Source: Lampris incognitus (taxonomy: Eukaryota > Chordata > Actinopteri > Lampriformes > Lampridae). Taken from it: 64,000 nucleotides of DNA. The stretch's first letter is position 1; each line of letters begins with the position of its first letter. Of this stretch, positions 55,193 through 64,000 are shown one piece after another. The translations under genes were made by a program, and so were the position numbers. Where the stretch lies: NCBI RefSeq assembly GCF_029633865.1, contig NC_079224.1, positions 19,545,395-19,609,394 of the forward strand. The letters are read 5' to 3'. The notes beneath the pieces are model-generated. The model had not been told where the DNA came from. It did not search any database and worked only from the letters and a program-made list of their open reading frames with translations.

Positions 55193-55944
55193 TGCACTCT
55201 GACCACTTTTTCCTAGTCGGTAAACTTCCTTCCTGTGTCTCCTGTTCTAAAGCTTTCTCATTCTCCCTCAGATTAAACATAGCCAGGTTAAAAAAAAAAA
55301 CTGCATGTATTTCCATTTTCATATGCAAACCTAAACTGACCACCAACAGCACCACTCTCTCAGTAATATTAATAACGACACCCATGGGTGGCACTAGGGG
55401 GCATGAGCAATGGGGAAGCTAATTTCCTAGGATGGTCACAAGACAATATTAGCTTAACCCAACAACTAGACTGGCACTCACAAATAAGAAAGTCCTCTTC
55501 TTGCTAAAATATGACTCAATGAACCTTACTCAACTGTGAGCATTTGACTCACAATTAAAATCACATTTCCTCTTGCGCCTACAAGTTTTTATCACTGGTG
55601 TCATCAAAATGATGCCTAGTCCACATGTCCACGGGTATTTTTGAAAACATAGCTGTTTCTATGCATTTTGGTGTTTCGTCCGTACACAAATGGCATTTTA
55701 GGGCACTAAAATGGAGATTTATTCACAACACCTTCTAAAGTGCAGATTTTTAAAAACGCCGGTTTCTGTGTTTCCGTGTGTACATGTAATGAGATGGGGC
55801 TGCAGAACAATTCCATTCACACAGATCAACATCCATTCATCCTGAGATCAACTTGCCTTTACCAGTCATAAATGTTTGTTTTGTTATTGTGTTATTTCAT
55901 TCCTAAACAGGATCCTCTTCTGCTGGTCACCCCCCCCCCCTGAT

Positions 55945-56010
<66 letters not shown>

Positions 56011-57721
56011 CGGTTATTTCTTGGGCAGCTGTTGCCAGCTCCGACACATGGCACAGCTGCTGCAGCAGGTTCTTCAGGCTGTTCTGGTAACGTCTCATCC
56101 ACTCGTTGTCCACATGCAAATCACAAGAATGCATCAACTCATTCCTACACCGGATCACCTAAAGTATAAGCGCACACACAAAGATTAGATTGATGATTAA
56201 AATTATAAAAATAGCTATCATGTATTTTGAGTCTTTATGTTAAGACACCAGTTTTTGCAACAATTCAAAACTGAAACCTTTTTAGTAGTAGAGTGCTGGT
56301 TGTAGAACAGTAAAGGGTTGAAAACTCTGAACTGTTGGTATGGGTTGACACTTGTTTGTCATTTTGGTGTTTGTGCGTTACCTCTCTAACCAGCCTGGGA
56401 TCTGTGGCGTTAAAGTGATCACAGTAGTTCATCAGGTTGAGTAGGGCTGAAGCATCGCACTGAGCAAAGCCCTTCACCTTCATCAGACCCCGAGGCATAT
56501 AGGCCTGTGGAGAGGGAGCAAGAGAGAAAGAAAGGGATGGAGGCGAGGGAGAGAGAGAGAGAAAGAGAGAGACTAGAGCTGAGCAAAGATAAGAACTCTC
56601 CTACCAACCATCCTGTTCCACTAACACATACTAACCACTTTAGAGGCACAAGACCAGGTCCAAACTACACAACATTCGGCTTCAACAAATTCCCTCAAAC
56701 CTTAGAGCAGGGAGAGGAAGGTGAGCGCGGGCGTTAGCATGAACGAGGTGGATGATTTACTTTGCCATGATGATTTTACTTTTGTCAATATTCTTTGATG
56801 TCTTTGGAGGAAAAATTAGAAGTGAAGAGATGGGGGACCCACAGTCGAAACAATGTTCAAATAACACAAAAGGACAAATGATAAAATCGCAAGTTTGTGT
56901 TACTTTTTTTCAACGAAAGGACTGGCTGACGGCAAGTGTAGCTAAGAAGTCGCTTTTCCGCTTCCTCATGCTTGGAGGAGACACGGCTTGGACCCAACAA
57001 GAAATCATGGATTTGACACATTTAGCCAATAAAATTAGGAAATGTGTGAGTGTATTTGGGGGAGAGAGAGAGATACAGAGTTTTTTTTGGCATCAGGCCA
57101 TTCTTGTGGGTACTTCTCTATAGTGCAGCTGCACTTGTTATATATCCGTGAAGACATTTCGCCTCTCATCCAGCTTGGTCTAGTCAGTTCCCAAGCTAGT
57201 CTAGCTTGGTCTAGTCAGAAAGGCACGAACTGATGAATCCTCTTGGATGAGAGGCAAAACGTCTTCATGGATATATATACCAAGTCCAGTTGCACTCGAT
57301 TCAATTCCTTTGGATAACCATGACCTGGATGAATGAGAACATTCACAGACACTTCTCTATAGTGTTGTTATGGAGCACTTGCAAGGCATAGTGTTGTTGC
57401 TGTAACTTGGTATCTCAGATATGATGCTGCTGTTGCTGAACTATTGATGGATATAATGCATTTATTAGCCCACCCACCCAAAATCTCCACCAGCCATCAC
57501 TGCTGGTGATACTATGGTTTAGGAAAGTCGAAATGCTTCATACGGCGTTATAACATTCAGCCCGGCTGTTATAAACAGGTTACCTTAGCGAGTTCCCAGT
57601 GGTTGTGACTCCAGGAAGGGGGGATGCAGTTTCCCCAGTTCACAGTAGCATCAGGCTGTCTGTGGTGTCTTAATATCACTCTGCTCCACTCAGAGCAGAT
57701 AGGACATAACGAAGTCAGCTG

Positions 57722-57813
<92 letters not shown>

Positions 57814-58189
57814 AATGAGGGCAACAATCTAAAAAGCCAAAACCAGTTGTTTGTTAGACCTACCAACCTACAAACCAAAGTATGACAAGCATCAGAGACA
57901 GTTCTCTCTCTTAACTTAAACAATCAATCGCAATCTGATTTCAGAAACCAAACTCCTTCGAGACGGAGCATTTGATCGATCTTACTCTGTCCCCTTTCGA
58001 AGAGCAAAAGCGTTGACACGGTTGTCGCAGACGCCTGTTGTGATTGACCACGTCTCTGTGAAAAGACCTCATCTCCACATCGGTGTAAGGATGCAGGCCA
58101 TCCTTCAGTAGGCGGAGGCAATGACCGGCTTTCACCCAGTTCACATATCCGCCGTCCCTCAGACGGACCCTCAACTCATCGTGAACCAT
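53089..58189 (-). CDS. cxorf38: Gene A: CXorf38 homologue (DUF4559 family), HEPN-like motif
   Basis: Six exons, all phase 0 with GT-AG ends, give 301 residues: 57986-58189, 57584-57718, 56382-56504, 56009-56158, 53320-53502, 53089-53199. I recognise human CXorf38 (319 aa as I recall) through GGYVNWVKAGHCLRLLKDGL, LCPICSEWSRVILRHH, NWGNCIPPSW, HWELAK, AYMPRGL, CDASALLNLMNYCDHF and RCRNELMHS. CPIC and GNC may bind zinc. R159-x4-H164 matches the catalytic motif of HEPN RNases. The end (FLQANRDLGELF) is helical, with no membrane segment or signal peptide. Human CXorf38 has no established function that I know of. The start is chosen because the family begins just before the NWVKAG block. Confidence 0.9.
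54835..54930. repeat. (GATA)n microsatellite
   Basis: About twenty-three GATA units in gene A intron 4. Confidence 0.95.
55033..55100 (+). repeat. SINE family 2, 3' fragment
   Basis: Ends in CCTGAGAGCAGGATAAGCGG and GATGGATGGATATG, the family 2 tail. Only the last ~70 bp remain. Confidence 0.75.
55151..55186. repeat. (GT)n microsatellite
   Basis: GT repeats in gene A intron 4, preceded by AAAT-rich repeats (55110-55150). Confidence 0.9.
55945..56008. repeat. (CA)n microsatellite forming a splice donor
   Basis: On the minus strand the intron after gene A exon 4 begins with the first GT of this (GT)n tract, so the repeat itself supplies the 5' splice site. Confidence 0.9.
57120..57330. repeat. 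Inverted-repeat fish element fragment, Penelope-terminal type
   Basis: GTGAAGACATTTCGCCTCTC and GAGAGGCAAAACGTCTTCAT are inverted partners (57149 and 57249). They are followed by TCCTTTGGATAACCATGACC, a block I recall beside Penelope-like ends in fish. It lies in gene A intron 2. Confidence 0.5.
57721..57809. repeat. (CA)n microsatellite at a splice acceptor
   Basis: On the minus strand about 44 TG units run directly into TTCAG, the acceptor of gene A exon 2. Confidence 0.95.
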
Positions 58190-58542
58190 CTCGATTTGTC
58201 AACCTTAAAATGTCCACGGGTCAAGTCCCCAGAGTTTCCGCATTTGTTTTCGAGTTTAGCTCCACCCGCAAAGTGATAGGAAGAAACGTCTTCTCGTCTT
58301 TGGTTGGTTATTTTTTTTCCCCTCACCCGCACTCCGGGAAGACCTGCCCATACTCTGCGTCTGATTGGCTAACCCTTACCCAGTACTAGCCAATCAGATG
58401 CAGAATAAGGCGGGTCTTCGCGGTTGCGGGAAAAATAAGGCGTCTTTGGTGCAGCTTAATGGCCACACGATAGCGCCATCAGCACAGAGAATGAATTGGA
58501 TGGTTTGTTTAATGCCATCTCAACGCCTCTATTTCTCTCGCG
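58190..58542 (-). other. Upstream flank of gene A
   Basis: Probable promoter and 5' UTR of gene A. Two CTGATTGGCTA / TAGCCAATCAG blocks (58362-58372, 58388-58398) are inverted partners and each contains a CCAAT box. No TATA box is seen. Confidence 0.4.
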
Positions 58543-58767
58543 AATTCAAATTCAGATTCAACAGGGCTTTATTGGCATGGGAAACATACGTTTACATTGC
58601 CAAAGCAAGTGTGAAATAAAACAACTAGTCTACTTACAATAAGTAGAGAGCTACTAGATAAAGAAATGTGTAAACATTGCAACATAGTAGTCAAGTATAT
58701 AAATGAAAATAGGCAAATTCAACTTAAAAATACTAACAAAAGAATTGTGAATTTGCTGTTAAAAAGT

Positions 58768-58768
<1 letters not shown>

Positions 58769-58840
<72 letters not shown>
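58769..58840. repeat. (GT)n microsatellite
   Basis: Thirty-six GT units inside the LINE remnant. Confidence 0.95.
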
Positions 58841-58841
<1 letters not shown>

Positions 58842-58950
58842 TACAGATAAAATTAGAAAAACGTGGACATTGTGGTTAAAAAATATAAATACGAAGAACT
58901 GTGTAAACACTGCCATTTTTTAAAGAAATGTATTTAAAGGAATCTATGTG

Positions 58951-59056
58951 TCCAGGGTGTCTCCCTGCCTGCCGCCCAATGACTGCTGGGACAGGCTCCA
59001 GCATCCCCGCGACCCCCAAGAGCAGGATAAGCAGTCCGGCTGATGGATGGTTGGAT
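58951..59056 (+). repeat. SINE family 2, 3' fragment
   Basis: CAGGGTGTCTCCCTGCCTGC, AGCAGGATAAGCAGT and GATGGATGGTTGGATG match the family 2 end. Confidence 0.75.
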
Positions 59057-59861
59057 GTTCTGTGTGTACAGTATGTCTATGTACAGAGATCGGTACAGTG
59101 CAAATGGTCAGTGCAGGAATGCACTGATGATTGACAGTCTTCACAGTGGTTGTATTCCATCGGCCGACCTTTTGTGGTCACGGCAGCTCATTGCATTTTG
59201 CTGCTGTGTCTGCACATTGTTATATTTCACCTAGCAAATATGGAAGTTCTTTGTTATTAGTTATGTTTTCAAAATATGTTTGGGTGTCTGTAACCCTGTG
59301 GGTTGTGCAACTTGGTTTCCACCGCCTGCTGTGTGCAGTGGGTGCACAGCCTGTCTTGTCTGGGGAGCCAGGCCTGCCTGTGGCGGCCTGCCTGTGGCGG
59401 CCTGGCTCCACGGCGAGCACATGCTCACTGAGTCTGTACATGGTGACAGATCGCCTTCATTCTGGATCGGTCCTCAGTGCTCAGGTATTCTTTTGGGGGC
59501 TGAATAGTGTTCCAGTTTGCTCTGGTTTTTGATTGATTCTTTCAAATGTGTCAAATGGTTTTTCTTTTTGCTTTTATTATAATTTGGTTTAGTCTAATGG
59601 GGTTTGTCTCTGGGGGCTCTGCTTGTGTTTGTGAGTCCCAGAGCGTTCTGTAGGTGAGGGCTTTGATATGGTGCATGTCAGGGGTCACTTACTTTCAGCT
59701 GATTATAGAATGTAAATGCTCTGTTTTGAATGTTGATAATTAGTGGGTATCGTCCTAGTTCTGCTCTGCATGCATTATTTGGTGTTTTCCGTTAGACGCG
59801 GAGAATGGATTTGCAGAATACCACATGCAGGGTCTCAATTTGGTGTTTGTCCCATTTTGCC

Positions 59862-60063
<202 letters not shown>

Positions 60064-60217
60064 GCAGGGAAACACAGGTGAGAAGGTGAGTGTGAATGCT
60101 CTTTGTGACTAACTTAACCCCTGAACAGGACAAAGTGTTTAAAAATGGGTCTGAAGAAACAAGTCTGGAACAGTCAAAGGATTCAAATTGTAATATATCA
60201 CACAACCAAGAGCAATT

Positions 60218-60417
60218 NNNNNNNNNNNNNNNNNNNNNNNNNNNNNNNNNNNNNNNNNNNNNNNNNNNNNNNNNNNNNNNNNNNNNNNNNNNNNNNNNNN
60301 NNNNNNNNNNNNNNNNNNNNNNNNNNNNNNNNNNNNNNNNNNNNNNNNNNNNNNNNNNNNNNNNNNNNNNNNNNNNNNNNNNNNNNNNNNNNNNNNNNNN
60401 NNNNNNNNNNNNNNNNN
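60218..60417. other. Assembly gap (200 N)
   Basis: A run of exactly 200 N, a placeholder rather than a measured length. Confidence 0.99.
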
Positions 60418-61247
<830 letters not shown>

Positions 61248-61789
61248 AATGCCGAGCAGTATTAGGACGCCATTAGGATTCCGTCAATTTGAAACCTATA
61301 CAGAATCAAGACCAAACAGAAAGAGCGTCTCGCAGCGGAACAAAACCACCGGCAGTGAGGAGACCGGGGCTTGAATAGACCCTCGGCGTTCAGTTTACAC
61401 AGGAAAGGTTTTGTGGGACACTTTTCCAGTTAATGAAGAGCAGTAGTAACTTCATTAGTGTCCGCCGCAGAAATCCAGTCCTCTGAGTCCTTGTGCTCCA
61501 TCCCTCTAACGTGCATGACAATATCCAGTTGACTGGATATTGTCCATTCAAGGTGGCTTTTACAATTTGACTTATGTGGCAGATGGGTCCTTTATAGGAC
61601 ACGCCAACTGATATTAGCTTCTCTGCAAGGCAAGTGTTGCTCCTGAAAAAGCTGCAAACCGTGGGTCTATATGTCTGTGTGTGAAAGAGGGGAGGGGGAG
61701 GAGGAGGGAGACAGAAAGAGAGTGAGTCCGGGGACAGAAAGAGAAAATCTCTTAGAGCCGTGACGGGGCCCCGGCCGTTCTCTAAATGT

Positions 61790-62100
61790 ATTTTAATAAG
61801 GGGTACCCTCATGTCCTGGCCAATTCATCTCCCATCTCCCGCCGTATGAAGGAGCCCTGGCCGGGATCGGGCAGGTCTAAGGGGGACAAAGGCTGCATGT
61901 GGCTTTGCCTCATTATGCCCGCTGTTAGGCGGAGGGCTTGCATGCAGGCATCAGGGGTTATGGTCCCCGTAGGCTGGCTCAGAGGCACAATGTAGCCGTG
62001 GACGGCTGCAAAGGGAGACCCTGCCACGCCATTATACCGCCGCTGCTAACGAGGGCTTCATTAGTCTTTGATATAATCTAACTATTGAAACCCCGATAAA
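61790..62100. other. Possible conserved non-coding stretch upstream of the protocadherin gene
   Basis: A repeat-free, balanced-composition block with no long reading frame, set among microsatellites about 1.5 kb upstream of a developmental gene. It includes CTTTGATATAATC and GGCTTCATTAGTCTTTGA, which contain TAAT- and CTTTGA-type factor sites. The call rests on context only. Confidence 0.25.
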
Positions 62101-63073
62101 TCCCCCCTGCGTTTACAGCCAAATCCCATTTGTAACGGGTACGTCAAAGCCTGTGCGTGTGCGTGTGCGTGCGTGCATGCATGCGTGCGTGTCTCTCTCT
62201 CTGTGATATGCGTGTCTTCACCTGCGCCACTCTGGCAGGCGAGGCCACGCAGGGAGAGCGGCTTTTAAAGTGGGCCGTTACACCGGCTTTAATTAAAAAC
62301 GGTCCCCTCGCTCGCGCACGCGACGTCCGTGAGCCGAGCTGAAATTAGAGTTCGAAATGAGAATGACGCCGATTTTCAGGCGGATAGACGGGATATGGTA
62401 TTTTCATTCACCCCAATATGACCCGATGAGCAGACAATTAGTAGATTACGACACACAGAGGATTAATGTATATATGGACGTATGATGAGCCATGACACGA
62501 CTCCGTGGCTTCTGCATCAGTCGGCATGTTACAGTACAGCTGGAACGTGCCCTGTAAGGACGAATGGATGAAATAAAGAGCTGTCGGTCTCGATCAGTGG
62601 TTGAGGACACGCAGGTCACTACTCCACTGCATGCGTGGAGGTATCATCCGAGGTAGGGGTCGCGTGGGGACCACTTCACTTTGCACTAATAATAGACAGC
62701 CTTTATACAAGCGGACCACGCACACGACACGTGGGTGAGCAGTTTAAGCATGCTTCCCTTTGTAGTGAATATGGGCAGGACCGTCTTCAACGGACACTCC
62801 TATTCACACGCTTTGTCCTCTAGCTCAGGGACACTGCGCATCCCCCGCCCCCCCCCCCCCCCCGCCCCGCCCGTGCCGTGCGTGCCGGTGCGCAGACTCA
62901 TTTAACAGCCCCACGGAACATAAACAACTAACGGAAACTATATGGCCGTATTAAATCAAGCCCCGCGTTTGGCCCACGTAGCGTTGCCAAGTTTCTCCGC
63001 ACAGTCTAGGAATCTCTAAACAGGCTTAGAGAGGGTCTTCAGAAGTCCCCCCTTTTCCCTTTTCAAAGCGCGG

Positions 63074-63115
63074 ATTGGGCACAGCGCAGCTCATTTGCAT
63101 GCCGCGCCGTATAAA
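63074..63115 (+). promoter_or_regulatory. Core promoter of the protocadherin-8-like gene: inverted CCAAT, octamer, TATA
   Basis: ATTGG (63074-63078, CCAAT on the minus strand), the POU octamer ATTTGCAT (63093-63100) and TATAAA (63110-63115) stand in order, about 360 bp before the start codon. The order and spacing suit a TATA promoter controlled by POU factors. Confidence 0.55.
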
Positions 63116-63167
63116 CCCTCCCGCCACTGCAGCCCCCCCTCCTCACACTGCGAGAGAGGAGAGCCAG

Positions 63168-63300
<133 letters not shown>

Positions 63301-63477
63301 ACGGGGTATTTAATGTAGGCTTTGTATTGGGAGCCTGTCAAGAGCCCGCCGAAAAGAGGAGGGGGGAAAAAGGTGGGAACTGCGTTTGGCTCTCGCGTTT
63401 AGTTTTAACCCGAAAGTTTAGTGCGCTGCGGACACTTTTTGGTGAATCTCCCGACTGTTTGGGGCGCCGGTGTGAGC

Positions 63478-64000
63478 ATGGGTGAACCAGGGTGGAACGG
63501 GCTGGCGCTTCTGTGCATCTCTCTAGCGAGCCTGACCGCCCTCTCGCAGGGCAAGGACGGTGAAATATCAGACATTTGAGGAGGACGCACCGGGAACTGT
63601 AATCGGAAACTTGGCCAAGGACGTCTCCTCCGCGCCCTCCGCGGGCTCCAAGACACAATTTCAGAAATGATGAAGCAGTTCAACTCATCCTTCATCAGCC
63701 TGAGAGAGAGCGACGGGCAGCTGAGCATAGGGGGAGAGGATAGACCAGGGAGAGGATCTGCAAACACACCCTGCACTGCATCAATCGCCTTCGACGTGGT
63801 CAGCTTTCTCCAAAGAGCAGTTCAAACATACAATCCACGTTGAGGTGGAGGTCAAGGACATCAACGACAATCCCCCCGAGTTTCCGCGGAAAGAGTCGAG
63901 TCTGGAGATCTCGGAGAACCACAGCGGTGGGCACAAGGATCCCGTTAGACTTCGCCGTGGACGAAGACGTGGGGGCGAACCTACATCCAAAGCTACCAAA
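63478..64000 (+). CDS. pcdh8: Protocadherin 8-like gene, 5' end (runs off the window)
   Basis: ATG at 63478 opens a signal peptide ([20 protein letters not shown]). Cadherin-repeat sequence follows as I remember it for protocadherin 8/[68 protein letters not shown] (with the calcium-binding DINDNPPEF), and [17 protein letters not shown]. The product is a membrane cell-adhesion protein used in morphogenesis. The frame slips repeatedly. Each slip looks like one extra base in a short homopolymer (GG for G, TTT for TT, AAA for AA, CC for C). I take these as sequence errors, not a pseudogene, but cannot exclude decay. The large first exon typical of protocadherins continues beyond the edge. Confidence 0.78.

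Noticed and set aside
61390-61812. 140-codon minus-strand frame
   Set aside because: Proline/leucine stretches arise from (GGA)n sequence, and there is no domain or splice support.

Overview
The window looks like teleost fish nuclear DNA. It has intron-rich genes of vertebrate families (a type I cytokine receptor, CXorf38 relatives, the 5' end of a protocadherin 8 gene), many tRNA-derived SINEs of fish type, Ty3/gypsy, Penelope-like, RTE/Rex-like and hAT remnants, and very dense dinucleotide and GATA microsatellites. There is one assembly gap (60218-60417, N). Everything is read by eye and by hand-joined splice sites; no database search was run. Layout. 1-4465 (+): a broken multi-copy protein gene with zinc-finger, PIN-like and CXC-like regions. 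5255-6904 (-): fossil Ty3/gypsy fragment. 8414-16411 (+): an eight-exon type I cytokine receptor (341 aa, WSNWS motif, one membrane segment, box-1-like short tail). Its 5.5-kb first intron holds a second gypsy fossil and a possible solo LTR. 16412-22764: intergenic, mostly SINEs, a MITE and microsatellites. 22765-47522 (-): a 25-exon gene, here called gene B. 47523-53088: hAT remnants, a TRIM-like tandem LTR element and a 340-bp tandem duplication. 53089-58189 (-): gene A, a six-exon CXorf38 homologue (301 aa). 58543-59870: LINE remnant. 59866-63297: microsatellites, the gap and a possible conserved non-coding stretch. 63478-64000 (+): start of a protocadherin-8-like gene, running off the right edge. 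The most interesting find is gene B. It is a tandem paralogue of gene A. Where gene A stops, gene B continues through a coiled-coil segment into a long series of double-stranded-RNA-binding-like domains. Much of this tail comes from four tandem copies of a three-exon cassette whose introns are all in phase 1. Both paralogues keep an R-x4-H motif (RNELMH in A, RNQVMH in B) like that of HEPN-type RNases. A HEPN-like module joined to about ten dsRBDs would suit a dsRNA-sensing effector; that function is inference. The joined exons total 4161 nt with no stop before the last exon. Genes A and B lie head-to-tail and probably arose by local duplication. The receptor and the A/B pair could both act in immunity, but nothing in the sequence links them in one pathway.
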